From contig NW_024468249.1 in the NCBI RefSeq assembly GCF_002104995.1, positions 1,736,001 to 1,800,000 on the forward strand: a stretch of DNA of 64,000 nt. The letters run 5' to 3'. The notes beneath the pieces are model-generated. The model was given only the letters and a program-made list of their open reading frames with translations, was not told the origin of the DNA and searched no databases. Position 1 is the stretch's first letter. Each line of letters begins with the position of its first letter. Positions 29,726 to 41,017 of the stretch are shown piece by piece. The DNA comes from Linderina pennispora (taxonomy: Eukaryota > Kickxellomycota > Kickxellomycetes > Kickxellales > Kickxellaceae). The translations under genes were made by a program, and so were the position numbers.

Positions 29726-32348
29726 TTATTCTACATGGCAGCCAATGCAAACATTTCCGTGCGCAACCTTCCATTGCGCTCTCGTGGAAATGCTGTCAAG
29801 ACACCTGCACATGTCATAGCTGATGGCGCGGTGTGTCCATTGGCCTCCATCGGGGCTAGGGGTGGACGGTCCTACTTTCCATTCGTATTCACGCAGGCTG
29901 ATGCCAAGTAGCTTTTCGTAGAATGCCAGCCCAATACAGAGCAGCATATCCCCAGGAATTGGTGCCTGATCAGGGTACCGCGGCATTGCGTGGACAGACG
30001 CCTGGAGGTACTCGTTAGATATGTGCATCAGGTTCTTTTGCTTCTGCGCAGGTGACTTAGCAGTCTTCAGCTGGTCCTCCACATAGCGGGCCATGTGTTT
30101 TTTCTGAGATGGGTGTGCCGCCTGCATTACGACAAACGTGCTGGAACGTGCTGCACCCTTCAGCGTAAAGCAAAATGTGCCTCGGTTATTCCCAGATGGC
30201 TCGCTTGTGACAAGTATCTTGATACCAGCTAGATACAGCGGATGGGTCAGACACTGCACAAGCGAGATTGGAAACTTTGGCATCGGGTTCTTGCCGTAGG
30301 GGGTTAGATAGTAAGCGCTGTCAGCTATCGCTGCGCCAAATGTGAACGCGCTGCTGCTCGTAATTCCGACATACTCTACATACCATTCCATGTACGAGCT
30401 AGCTGTCGCAAACCCGTATTGGCCACAGTTCAACAGCACCAGCATCCGCAGAAATGCGTCGGGCGTGCAGATCCGCACCGCGTGCCGAGCTTGAGGAACC
30501 AGCGATCCGACCGAGAGCAGAATCCCCAGCATCTCGAGCGTCGAGACTTGATATCTGTGCCGCGGCAGATCAACCGATGCTGCCACGAGCTTGGCAGCCA
30601 TGTCCCGGAACTCTGTGGACCATGTGGCTACAGGCGTGTTTCTAGTACAGCTATTCTGGTGTGTAATCGCCTCCTGGATCGTCTTGTATGTGCCCGATGC
30701 CAGTGCCTGCTTGATGTGGAAGTCGCGACTGAGGTACGCCCCAAGCACCAGCTTCGCAAACCGATCGAACAGACGCTTATCGGTGATGTTTCGCGAAACT
30801 ATGAAGCTCAGCTCGTCAGTGTGCTCGGGCCACATAAAATAGTCGAGGCGGACCAGGTTAGCAGGCATAATAGCAGGCTCTTTCCGTACGCCCTGCAGCA
30901 GCCTCAGGAAGCAGTATATGTTTGAGATACGCTCATCCTTTACATCACCAGCTTGGTTACCGAATCGGTGGTGACAGACCCACATCAAATCACTTTTAAC
31001 CTTGTCAGTCGGGCAGGCACCGCTCAGATTTCCTTTGCTCCAATCCTCGTCGACGAATCTGGAAATAATGTGCTCGGCGCTGTCAATCGACAGGCCCGTG
31101 GCATTGACAAACATGTCGTTCGCCTGCCTCCGATCAGCGACGCGAAATCGCTTGGACACGTCGTGGATTCCAGCTATGATTCTGGTGCCGATGACCTCGT
31201 CCTGGGCCATCAGCCGCTGATACAGCCTCTCGTACACCGACAGTATTGCGTTCTGCTCGTCTAGCGACATGCAGGACGAAAATACATGTGCAAACGGTAC
31301 GTCGAACCCGTCAATGAGCACCACAATCTTTTTACCACCAAAGCACCTTGCTAGCAAATGGACCAGCCGGTCAATGAACGTCACAAATAGGCTGGTGTCG
31401 CTCACCTCCCCGCTCTCCAATATATTGAACTCTGTACGCAGCTGCTCCAGATCAGCGTGGGCCGCCGTCATAAACTCCTCTGTGATCCCGCTGTATATCT
31501 GGTATCGCTGCTCGCAGGTAAGCTCGCTGCTGAACACCTTCATATACTGCTTCGCAGCATCCACAATTGCACTAGCCACGATTGACATGGCGCCTTGCAC
31601 TGAACGCGGTTTGCCGCGTGAGACGTCAAGCAACAGAACTGGGTGCTGTGCAAAATGCTTCTTGAAGTATCGCGGCGCCTTCTCGCAAATCGCGTATGGC
31701 TTGAATCTGCCCTGGCGCTCCTTGCGGTCCATGGGTGCAACAGCTGCGGAAAAGTTGCGCAGCAGTGACAAAAACACAGACTTTCCCGAGCCGCTTGGCG
31801 CCGTCCACACTAGCAACTGGTCGTTCGTGGAACTCAGCACTTCACGAATCGCCAGTGTGTTGTCCAAGTGAATCTGACCCGTTTCCCAGATCCCGTCCCA
31901 CGAGCTGGCAATTACTTCGAGCGACGTGCCATGAACGTGGTTCTGTGGGTCACTGTGGACTTCGAGCTGCGGCAGCTGGAGCAGATCGGGGACCAGCACG
32001 CGCGTCAGCATGTCAATACCCATGTCTGACATCAGTGGTGGCAGCAGGAATGCCGTGCTGCTGTCTATCCGCCCATCAGAGGCTTTGGCAGCGGCGGCGC
32101 AGCCAGTGCGCTGGCGCTTGTGCTGGCGAGTTTCTATAGCTGGATCTTCATCGTCTTCGGCCTCACGCTTCGTTGCTGGCTGCTGCTCGCTTTGCTGTAT
32201 TGCCTGCGACAGCAGGGCCACCAAGTCCTCAGTGCTCACCGCAGGGGGGTCCTCCTGAGCAACGATAGGCAGTGCTGGTTGAGTACCGCTCTACAAATGC
32301 TTCGAGCTGCTCCAGGGTCATGCTGTCGTCTGTCCCTGCCAATGTCAT
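29726..32348 (-). CDS. AAA-ATPase-like protein with degenerate PD-(D/E)XK-type C-terminus
   Basis: About 870 residues. The middle matches the AAA-ATPase-like family (PF09820 type): Walker A APSGSGKS (about 31770-31795), a VLLLDVSRG strand, KKIVVLIDGFDVPFAHVF as Walker B, and GTRIIAGIHDVSKRF as the sensor strand. In most relatives the Walker B reads LIDEYD; here the Glu is Gly, so ATP hydrolysis may be impaired. The C-terminal part ends CIGLAFYEKLLG, like the PD-(D/E)XK nuclease domain usually fused to this ATPase, but I cannot see a convincing catalytic set. Lys/Arg-rich HKRQRT near residue 60 may be a nuclear signal. The likely start is the ATG at 32348. A +1 break near 32285 separates the first 25 residues. 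The biological role of the fungal family is unknown to me; mobile or selfish origins have been suspected for relatives (inference). Confidence 0.65.
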
Positions 32349-32508
32349 TGCCGCGAATTGAGGAAGCCTGTGAGAATAAATATTTGCAAGGAAAAAATAC
32401 TGTGAAAGAAAAAAATAAGAGGGCGCTCGTAAAAAAATTTTGGTGAGCGAAGCGGGTATCAACACAACGATAGAAATACTTCATCACTTGAGGGGACCAG
32501 CAAACCAC

Positions 32509-35500
32509 CTATGTGCAGTCTACTGGTCGCCAGCGGACGATTGCTGCGGACTGCTGCTGAGGTGGCTGCGGCTGCTGAGCAGCACCAAACGGATAGAACG
32601 GTATTGCCGACGACGCTGCTGCTGGCTGCTGCTGCTGCTGCTGCTGGAAGTCCATGGCTCCACCGTAGAAACCTGCAGGCGGCACACCACCCGCACCCAT
32701 TTGCTGCTGCTGCTGCTGCTGCTGCTGGTAATAGGCAGCTAGGAGGCTCTCTTGTTGCTGGGCAGTCGGTGCAACCATGCCACCAAAACCAGCTGGTGGA
32801 GGAACCACGCTACCACCCATCGGATTCATCAGCGACGCGGCCGGGAAGCTCATTGCTGCTGTGGATGGGTTGCCAGCAGCACCATTCCCCTGCTGCATGT
32901 ACGGGTATCCCAGCGTGGCTGGCGGCATGTCCTGAGATACCGAGTTCGAGGCGCGATGGGAGGCGGGTGGCAGCGTCGGTGGGTAGTTCGGTTGCGAGTG
33001 GGCTAGCACCGAAGCGACAGTATCAGCAAGACGCTGCGACGGGGGCACATTCGAGTTGCGGCCATGGCTGTTGATGGGGGACACCGACGACATCTCGCCG
33101 GCAGCGCCGCTGCCGCGACCACCGCTGCCACCTGTCTGCTGCTGGGCCTGAGCACTGCTGATTGAGTACTCGGAAGTCAAGAACCGCAGGCGATCGGCAA
33201 TGCGGGCCTTCTCAGCCTCGCCGATAGCCGTGCCCTGTAGGATCTTCAGAATAACGTGCACGCCATGGGCCTGGTCCAGAACAACATCGTCCAAGACCGA
33301 TGGGTCCGGGTTGAAGAAAAGCGTGTTCAAGATCAGATCACGCGCATCGGGCTCCATGGTCTGGTCAACGATCTTGGAAATTGTCGAGGCGCCAAGCTTG
33401 TGCGTGGCCAGATAGCGCAGGTGTGGTGCGAGCTGGTGTGCCAGCACACGGAAGCGGCCAGTGAACTTTGACGAGTCCAGCAGCCAGTTGACCAGCAGGT
33501 GCCCGTTGACATTGGTGGCCAGCGACACGGCATTAGTGACCAGGGCAACCTGCGGCCAGCTTCTGCTGCAGCTTCGAGGCGTGCGGCGACTCGAGGCAGG
33601 TGCGGATGGCACGCGCACCGAAGCGGCCCTGCGCGATATCCCAGCACCGGGCATGGATCGCATCAAACACAAACTGGTTCGAGGCTGCACGGGCCAGGTG
33701 GATCTTTGACTGATCGACGTTGCTGGCAGACGTAGAGCTGTTCTCCCTGGTCTTGGCGTCGCTCGAGGCCTCCTCAGACTCGTACTTGCTGGGGCCAAAC
33801 CGCAGACAGCACTGGACGACGTAGTTGCCAAGCTGGTCCAGCAGCAGCTGGGGCGTGTATTGCTTGATGTTCTCGACAATCACCCGCTTCTGGTCGTCGT
33901 TGGTTGCAGTGTCAATGATCTTCTGCACGGCCCACGTACCGTTCTTGTGGACGCCGATAGAGGCCATGTACGGGCCGACCCGCTTGACCAGCGCCAGCTT
34001 CTGCACCTGGTCGCCACGCTCGGCCATTTTCTGCACCAGCACGTTTCCGACATAGTCTGTACACAACTCGAACAGCGCTGGGGAGCAGCTCGTTGAAGAT
34101 CTGGTCAAACTCAGCCTTGGGGATCGGGCTAGGACGACATCTCCAGTATTTTGCGGATTTCGCGCAGACGCGACTGCTCGATGACAGGCATCCGGCCATC
34201 GCCAACACCGACACTGGCAGCGCGGGAGTTGGCAAGCACTGGCACCGGCAGAGGACGACTCGTGGTCGGAGCGGATGCTGACCTTTGGGCTCGGGAAGAG
34301 CCGGCAGCTGGAGTTGCATAGGGGAAGGCGACGAGGTTCTCGTCGATGGCTAGCGTAAAGCCAGGCTCCAAGACCATGTTGTTACCCAGGCCGCGCTGCG
34401 TGGTGCCAGTGATCGCATCAGGCCTCAGCAATCTGGCCCGATACAGTGAGGGGGGCAGCGCTGGGCACAGGGTTGCGCAGCTTGAGCGAAGACTCGTTCT
34501 TGGCCGCCGGCACCTTGGCGTAGCCAATGCGCACGACCGACCCGTCGATGCTCTTGCCGTTCATCGCCTGCTTGGCACGCACGGCATCCTCGAGCCGGAT
34601 GAAGTTGACGAATCCGCAGTTCTTGTGGCTCAGGACACGCGCCGATTCGATAGGTTCCGTACGCCTGGAAGGTAGTACTCAGCGAGTCGGGCGTCGTCGC
34701 CTGCGCAATGTTTCCGATCCACAGCGCACGCGTCGGCTGCATCGCCTGGGCGTCAGCCTGTCGCATAAGACTCGCCCTTGCCGAAGCCGACACGGACCGT
34801 GTTGTTGCCAATGCGAGTGCCGTTGTGCATGTCATCCTTGGCGCGGATCGCGTCCTCGACACGCAAAAAATTGACAAAGGCACACTCCTTGTCGGGCAGC
34901 AGGCGCAGGCTCTCGACGCGCCCGTACTTGCCAAAGATCGCAATCAAGTCTTGTGTGTTGAGGCCGGGGTCGACATTGCCCACCCAGAGAGACCGCGTCG
35001 GCACGTTGTCCGAATTGGCGCCAGTGCCGCTGTGAAGCATGGCCATGTCAAAGTCGAGCGAGTGCTGGCGTGTGTGCATCGATGCCTGGCGCGAATGCGA
35101 CGCTGACGGAGCGCCGCGCTGAGCAAGCCCAGTGATGCTGCCTGAGCGTCCAAATCCACGCACGCTTTCGCCGCCAATTCCGATATGAACCGTGGAGCCA
35201 GCGCCGTCCTGGTTCGAACCATCTGAAGAGTTCTTTGAGTGTCCGCCGCCGGCCATCATCATCGCCAGCGAATCGCCGCTGCCACCCGCAATAGCAGTGC
35301 CCCCAACACCAAGCGAAATTGACGAGTTGGTTCCTGTACGACGGTGCTGGTGGTGGTGGAGCTGCTGCTGCTCCTGGAGGAAGGCGTTGCTCTGATTGCG
35401 CATGTGCAGCGGCAGGCCGTACCGCTGCTGCTGTGTCTGCTGGAAGCCTAGAGCGTAGTCCAGATCGCTCTCGCCGCCGAACGGGTTGGCCAGGGTTTTG

Positions 35501-36909
35501 GACCGGGCGTGCGTGCGGGCCATCATTTTGCGGAAGGCTAGAGCAGGGTTCTGCGAGGTAGCTGCTGCGTGGAAGCACATCAATGTCGGCATCGTCGGCC
35601 TCCTCGATTCCGTCGGGCGGGCTGTTGAAACTGTACGAGCGGATGCGCGAGTTGGCATCCGCAACCTCAGCTGCGGTCAGCTCACGTGCAAACGAGTCAT
35701 CCATGGCAGTTGCTGTTACCGGTGATGCTGCCGTCGTGGAGTGACAGCAGATCGAGCTCGTTGGACAGGCGCGAGGGACCCCAGACGCTGGACTCGTCTA
35801 GTGCCGGCACAAAGTCAAACGAGCCGTTGCCAATAGACGACGCCTGAGACATCGCGATCCTGTGACAGCGGCGATGGCGAGCTGCGGCGGGCAAACGCCG
35901 AGTGCAGCGAGTTGGATGAGTACGAGTTTCGCAGCGACGAGGCGAGCAGGTTGGCGTTGGCCAAGTTGGCTGGGATTGCCTAGGTACAAGGTTGGAGCTC
36001 GAGGTGCCCTGACAGCGAGTTGAGCCGCGAGTGGGCGCCTAGAATACCCGACGCGTTGGTGGGAAGCGGGTGCTTGAGCAGACTGCTGCCGCCGCTGCCG
36101 CCGGCGGTGCGACCAAACCCTGGCGGCGATGCAGTCAGGGTGTGGGCCCGGACATGCTGGCCAGTGCTGGCGCCCGCTCCGGAGACGCTGGGCGGGGTAG
36201 CTGACGAAGCCATCCGGGCGCATGATGCCGTCGGGCTGGGACTGGAGAGAGAAGGGCGAAGTCGACTGGAGCCCCACGCCGCCAGTGGTGGAGGTCAAGG
36301 TGAAGTGGCGCTGGTGCGATAGCGGGTTGGTTGCGGGGATCCCACTGCCAATCACACCGGTGCCTAGATCACCCGCGCCGCCGCCGGTAGCCGAGCGGCC
36401 ATGGCCAAAGCGCGAGCGCTGGGCGGCCACCGATGAATGGGGAGGCAGCCACTGCTGGTGGAGCTGTTTCTCCTCGTTAAGCGTGTCGAGCAGTGATGTG
36501 CCGTAGCTCGCAGTGCGGCTGTGCGTACGACTGTGCGCTCCACCCCCGCCTGCATTGCCTGCTGCAGATGAGATGTGCGATGCAGCTCCCAGCCGTCCAG
36601 CGTCGAGATTGCCTGTCGCCCGAGGTCCGTTGGCCGGCAGCCGGCCAAACACACCGGCATTGCTGCCTAGCGATGCCTGTTGCTGCTGGCTGCGAGATTC
36701 CTCCCGTGCTCGTGGGTGGCGTTAGTACGCGGGCACTGTCGGCCTTGTCGCCGTCGAGTGATGCGCCTGCCCCAGCAATGCCGGCAGCAGCGGCTGCAGC
36801 AGCAGCAGCAGGCGGCTGCGGCGTTGTTGCTGCTATTCATGTCGAAAAGGGGCTGGAGACCGGCAGGGAGCTGTTGGTTCTTTGCATTGCTAGAAGCGTC
36901 TGGATTCAT
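32509..36909 (-). CDS. Puf1/Jsn1-like RNA-binding protein: two RRMs plus Pumilio repeats (frame-broken)
   Basis: Post-transcriptional regulator binding mRNA 3' UTRs, like yeast Jsn1/Puf1 and Puf2. Order from the ATG at 36909: a long Ser/Gly/Ala-rich disordered region (about 35700-36900), RRM1 (RSLWVGNVDPGLNTQDLIAI...CAFVNF, about 34800-35010), RRM2 (RALWIGNIAQATTP...NCGFVNF, about 34500-34740), a linker, then Puf repeats (YVGNVLVQKMAERG, HKNGTWAVQKIID, LGNYVVQCCLRFG, GRFGARAIRTCLES, VNGHLLVNWLL, HKLGASTISKIVD; about 33200-34080). The C-terminus is Gln/Gly/Pro-rich with CAG-type repeats. Frame breaks near 34755, 34660 and 33555 lie inside conserved blocks and are each mended by removing one base. 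Several more occur in the disordered N-terminus and near 34100. About 1460 residues. Confidence 0.85.
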
Positions 36910-38028
36910 GCTATTATCGGGTGAGCCTGTACCAGTAGGGCAATAGTGGTGGTGGTGGCTAAGATAGGCTGCTGGTGCGTGTGTTTGTGCGTGTGTATCA
37001 CCCGTAGGAAGGAGGAAAAATATAGGGGTGCGAAAAGGGATATCTAATAAACGGCGGCGGAGGAGGGGTATTAGCAAATATTAGTATCTAGCAGAGTGAT
37101 TAACAGAGTGCAGAAAGACCGAGCCCGACTGTGAAGGAAGAGAAGAAGCAGGCAGGAGGATGGGACGAGCCCAGCCGCTGTTATAAGGCAGCCAGGCCCG
37201 CAAGCTTCGCGGCAAGGGGTTAGAAAGACCGCCACAAAGAAAAATTTGCTACACCCCCGCTCCCCCCCCCGAACCGCAAAATCCCCCGTTTCCAGCTGAT
37301 ATGCCGAGCATATGCCAGCTTTCCCTACTTTTTCCAGGCTGCATGTGGAGAAGCAACTAACCAACAAGTTTTAGGGCGTGGAGACCGCTTCTATATTGCA
37401 CGACGGAGGAGGCCCGCTGTTCTTTTTTGGCCGATTGAGCACTAGACTCGGTGCGTGCGGAGGGAGAAGAATCGGGCATGTGGAGAACGAGATCTGTCTC
37501 CGCATACCAAGATGTGGTTCTTTGCTCGTCCGGATGCACACTACTGCCAAACGCCGGCGCAGATGCGAGCGGGGGAGGCAAACGGGGAGACTGCTGATAC
37601 GTGGCGGGATAGTAAGCTTACCTTTGCAAGAGTTCTCTTTCTTCTAGGCGTGTAGGGCGTGTATTTACGTATTTTTACAGCTAATGAGGGGTAGAATGAA
37701 ACGGTAATAGCTAAAATGTGACTGAAATAAGAAAAGAAGAAAATGAGAGTTAAAAAAGAACAGAAAATGGCATTTGGAGAGGAGAGCGAATTTAGATTGC
37801 CCAAATTCGACTGAACAGGGCCTCGGGGCAAGGTTTTAAAGCGCTGGCAGGCGAGGAGCGGAAAAATTGAGGGGGTGCTCGCACGTGATTCGCTGGCGCA
37901 ATGCTTGGCGACACAGCAGCGGTTTCGTCATCAGCCGGGCAGGCTGCTGCCGGTGATGGCGGCCGGGGACGGCAGGCGCTCTCTTTCTCTCCAACAAGTC
38001 TACTATAGAATTTTCCCTTTTAGCTCTC
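36910..38028. promoter_or_regulatory. Divergent promoter region, Puf gene / DsbA-fold gene
   Basis: 1.1 kb with no supported coding sequence. Contains a C run (37258-37270), AG-rich tracts (37725-37790) and no clear TATA element. The left part is the long leader/promoter of the Puf gene, a common feature of RNA-regulator genes. Confidence 0.4.
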
Positions 38029-38640
38029 ATGGCTCTCGCACCGACTTACGCTGCCCACCGCCTGCTGCCTGCCGCTGCTGGCGCGCATACGCTCGAGGTG
38101 TTTCTTGACTATACCTGTCCGTTCTCGGCCAAGATCTGGCGCAGGCTGACCAAGGACGTTATCCCGTATCTTGCCTCCGCTGAGCCCAAGGTCGCAGGTG
38201 GTGTTCCGGCACCAGGTGCAGCCATGGCACCCAGCCTCAACGCTGCTGCACGAGGCCAGCCTGGCGGTCGAGAAGATCAACCCCTCGGCCTTTTCGCTCT
38301 ACTCGACCGCGCTCTTTGAGCACCAGCACGAGTTCTTCGACGAGGCTACTGTCGACATGACGCGCTCAGACATGTACAAGGAGGCTGGCTCAGCTTGCTG
38401 CCAGCGTCAACGCCGTCGATGACACGTTGGCGGTGCTGCAGCTGCTTGACATTCCAGGCCGGCGAGCCCAAGAATGGGGGCAACGCCGTAACCAACGACC
38501 TAAAGTACCACATAAAGCTGGCCCGGGCGCAGGGAATCCACGTCTCGCCCACTGTGGTGTTTGACGGGATCCGCGACGACGGCGTGTCCAGCTCGTGGAC
38601 CCTGGAACAGTGGAAGGCCTGGCTCGCGCCTAGGCTCTGA
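38029..38640 (+). CDS. DsbA-like thioredoxin-fold protein (frame-broken)
   Basis: About 200 residues, cytosolic by lack of a signal. Opens MALAPTYAAHRLL, then EVFLDYTCPFSAKIWRRL, the strand-turn-helix of the thioredoxin fold with a single Cys instead of a CxxC pair. It continues VVFRHQVQPWHPAS and FFDEATVDMTR (helical insert of the DsbA class), and ends GIHVSPTVVFDGIRDD with the cis-Pro of the fold, then SSSWTLEQWKAWL. A conserved fungal/plant family of this shape exists with no firm function. Frame breaks near 38195, 38385 and 38460 interrupt it; the pieces align end to end. Oxidoreductase activity is doubtful without a second Cys. Confidence 0.65.
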
Positions 38641-38833
38641 GGGAAGCGCTTGGAAGCTTTTGCCCATGATTTCCTGGCCGCTAGCTCTGGCGCTGATCGA
38701 TTGGCCAAAACATCACAGCCAGGTGCAGGCGTGATAATGCGGGCTGATAACAATGCGCCCAAAAACTCACACCAGCAGCTTCTTTTCTCCCGCTCTCTAA
38801 AAATTAAAAATCCCCTCTAGCTTCTGTCAGTCC

Positions 38834-39445
38834 ATGTCGCTCGTAGACTTCTCAAAGTGCTCGCTGTGGGTCAGCCTGGCTTCCATCACCTTCAACCCGA
38901 CATTCTGGAACATCGCTGCCCGGCAAGAGTACAAGACGCACTGGATCACCAAGCTCTTTGGCAACGACAGGTACAAGGGATGCTACGCGATAGCTGCCAC
39001 CATCTTCGGTCTCGGCATCGTGCGCGACCTGCTGTTCAACCGCGCCATGGGCGAGCAGCCGACCCTGGCCCTGCTTGACACCTTTGCGGTCAAGGCCATT
39101 GCGCTGGCGCTGTTTGGTGCCGGCATGACCTTTGTTGTTTCCTCGACATACATGCTGGGCATCACCGGCACGTTCCTGGGCGACTACTTTGGCATTCTGA
39201 TGAATGAGCGCGTAACCGGGTTCCCATTCAACGTTCTCGAGAACCCCATGTATGTGGGCTCGACCATGTCGTTCCTGGGCACGTCGCTGTGGTACGCCAA
39301 GCCCGCCGGCCTGCTGGTCACCGCGTACGTGTGGCTGGTGTACGACATTGCGCTCAGGTTCGAGGGGCCCTTCACCACCATGATCTACGCCAACCGCGAC
39401 ACCCAGGCTTCTGGCGACGCCAAGCAGCGCAAGAAGAAGCTGTAG
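38834..39445 (+). CDS. Phospholipid N-methyltransferase (Opi3/PEMT)
   Basis: Converts mono- and dimethyl-phosphatidylethanolamine to phosphatidylcholine in the ER membrane, using S-adenosylmethionine. 203 residues, unbroken, close to yeast Opi3 (206). Opens MSLVDFSKCSLWVSLASITF, then FNPTFWNIAARQEYKTH, conserved in PEMT. GTFLGDYFGILM and VLENPMYVGSTMSFLGTSLW contain the SAM-binding GxG and E-N-P-M-Y-x-G motifs; a C-terminal EGPF and a Lys-rich end (KQRKKKL, ER-retrieval-like) follow. Three to four membrane segments. Its stop is 13 bases from the stop of the convergent Cox17 gene. Confidence 0.95.
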   Translation: MSLVDFSKCSLWVSLASITFNPTFWNIAARQEYKTHWITKLFGNDRYKGCYAIAATIFGLGIVRDLLFNRAMGEQPTLALLDTFAVKAIALALFGAGMTFVVSSTYMLGITGTFLGDYFGILMNERVTGFPFNVLENPMYVGSTMSFLGTSLWYAKPAGLLVTAYVWLVYDIALRFEGPFTTMIYANRDTQASGDAKQRKKKL

Positions 39446-39448
39446 GAG

Positions 39449-39454
39449 TTTATT
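39449..39454 (-). terminator. Poly(A) signal of COX17 inside the 13-base convergent spacer
   Basis: AATAAA on the minus strand begins five bases after the COX17 stop (39459-39461). It lies four bases from the Opi3 stop, so the COX17 transcript must run into the Opi3 coding sequence before cleavage. Confidence 0.55.
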
Positions 39455-39458
39455 CTAA

Positions 39459-39674
39459 TTAGATTTTGAAGCCAAAACTCTCCATGCACATCTTGTGAGC
39501 CAGCACCAGGTAATGGCACTTCTTCTCGGCGTCGTCGCCGTGATCGAAATAGCACGAATCGCGGGCCTTCTTTGTCTCCAGGCACACGCAGCACGGCTTC
39601 AGGCCCTGTGGGTTCTTGGGGTTCGGCTCGGGTGCCTTGCACGGCGTCTTCTCGGGACCAGGCTGCTGCGACAT
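39459..39674 (-). CDS. COX17: Cox17 mitochondrial copper chaperone
   Basis: 71 residues. Delivers Cu(I) to Sco1 and Cox11 for cytochrome c oxidase assembly in the intermembrane space. Shows the metal site KPCCVC (vicinal Cys), then the twin CX9C pattern ([14 protein letters not shown] and [11 protein letters not shown]) and the FGF ending. Acidic/proline N-terminal segment [13 protein letters not shown]. The start at 39674 gives the standard family length; in-frame sequence upstream is leader. Import would use the Mia40 disulfide relay. Confidence 0.95.
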   Translation of the reverse strand: MSQQPGPEKTPCKAPEPNPKNPQGLKPCCVCLETKKARDSCYFDHGDDAEKKCHYLVLAHKMCMESFGFKI

Positions 39675-39848
39675 TTTGAATTTAATACGCTGAATTGAAC
39701 GAAGGAAAACAAAGCAAGTTGAGAAGAGACAGTCCACCTCTACCAGTCTCCGCCCCAAAAATCTCAGTGTAAGCAGACTGGCCGGATGACAAACCCCACT
39801 GCTGTACGACAAAATACGGAACAGCGCGGTCGCAATATGTAGGCTAGG

Positions 39849-40663
39849 CTACAAGACGCACAGCGGGTGTGCCTGCTTGCCCGATGGGGTATTGAACAAG
39901 GCCATCTCATCGTATCTCCGGTACTGGAGGCTGTACGTCGTCTTGCCACGGTATCTGATCCACTTTGGCAGCTCGCCGGAGGCAACCTTGCCTGGAGACT
40001 CGCCGTCCATTGAGCCGCCGGATCAGCTGCGAGTTCCACGCCATCTCGCACCCAACATCGAACGCCCACGAGGTCAGCGCTGCCCACTGATTCTCGTTAA
40101 GGACCACAGAGTCGTCGATTGCTTCGCTCAGACACTGCGTGGACAGCCCCAAGTCAAACCTCAGCAGCCCCTGCGCCTGCGACCGGCTCATAGGGAACTC
40201 GACCGGGACTTCCTCGCAGGTCAACGACTCGCACCGGTGGCCATATCCGATTGTCGGCCGCCCAGAGATATCTGCGCGCGGGCGGATTAATGAATCCCTC
40301 GTACTCCTTAATTATCTCGATTCCTGCATTGTTTGCCACTAGGCACGCTGTGCTATTGCGGAGGGTGTCACACGACACAATCTCAGTGGCATTCGCCGAT
40401 AACTGCATGTAGTAGGAGGGGATGTAGCAGGAATCGGACGTTCTAGCCCAGAATCGGGCTGTTGGCGACATATGAACCATTGGATCTGGCAGTCCAGAGT
40501 GACTTGCTGGGTGTCGCTGTAGGCCATGACCAGCCAGCCCCTGGGTGTCAGCTGTTGCGCGGCATTTGAGGCGGCGCGCGGGATCGTGGGTATCGATAGT
40601 GGCTGGGACGCTGGCGTGTCCGACCGAGAACAGCGCAATGGCAGCAAGGTTCAGCAGACGCAT
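39849..40663 (-). CDS. Secreted GH24 (phage T4-type) lysozyme (frame-broken)
   Basis: Cleaves the glycan of bacterial peptidoglycan. Signal peptide MRLLNLAAIALFSVGHAS. The catalytic region reads NAGIEIIKEYEGFINPPA, then in the neighbouring frame DISGRPTIGYGH. With the one-base break mended, the spacing is Glu-x8-Asp-x5-Thr, exactly the E11/D20/T26 spacing of T4 lysozyme. The C-terminal half has NENQWAALTSWAFDVGC and RRYDEMALFN, the family's closing motif, and ends at 39849. About 265 residues including an N-terminal region with several Cys and Ser (possibly a separate binding module) that is itself frame-broken near 40460 and 40570. GH24 genes in fungi are thought to derive from bacteria or phage. 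It diverges from the CLEC16A-like gene. Confidence 0.8.
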
Positions 40664-41017
40664 ACTAATGTATGTAGAACCAAAGGGGGAAGGAGGCTAG
40701 TCACAATGGACAGTCCGACACTGTCCTGCCAGAAGAGCCCGATTCCAGCCGATATATACACAGCCAGCCCACATTTCCCCCCATCTTGCAGGCTCTCCAC
40801 GTGTAGTGTGCCAAGGTGCTCTACTGATTTGCGCCAGTGACGAAAACAAAAAACGACGTGCACCAAACTTCTCTCCTCTACGTATTTTTTTACTAATAGT
40901 TTGTTTTGCTCATTGGTCATAACGTTTCCCTCGCTGCTAGCTGCTGTACCGTGGTAGCCAAACGTTTTACATACCTGCGTGCTTACTTTTCTATTTTTGC
41001 AGAAAGCAAATGAGAGA
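40664..41017. promoter_or_regulatory. Divergent promoter, lysozyme / CLEC16A-like
   Basis: 354 bases. On the minus side, a GATATATACAC word (40749-40759) lies about 90 bases upstream of the lysozyme start and could serve as its TATA region. No coding signal. Confidence 0.4.

Noticed and set aside
29726-32239. Treating the AAA-ATPase-like gene as a toxin or bacterial contaminant
   Set aside because: It lies between typical fungal genes with matching composition and codon use, and the family is known in fungi.
32600-32730. CTG/CAG repeat tracts as a CRISPR-like or mobile repeat
   Set aside because: They encode poly-Gln in the C-terminus of the Puf protein, with no regular spacers.
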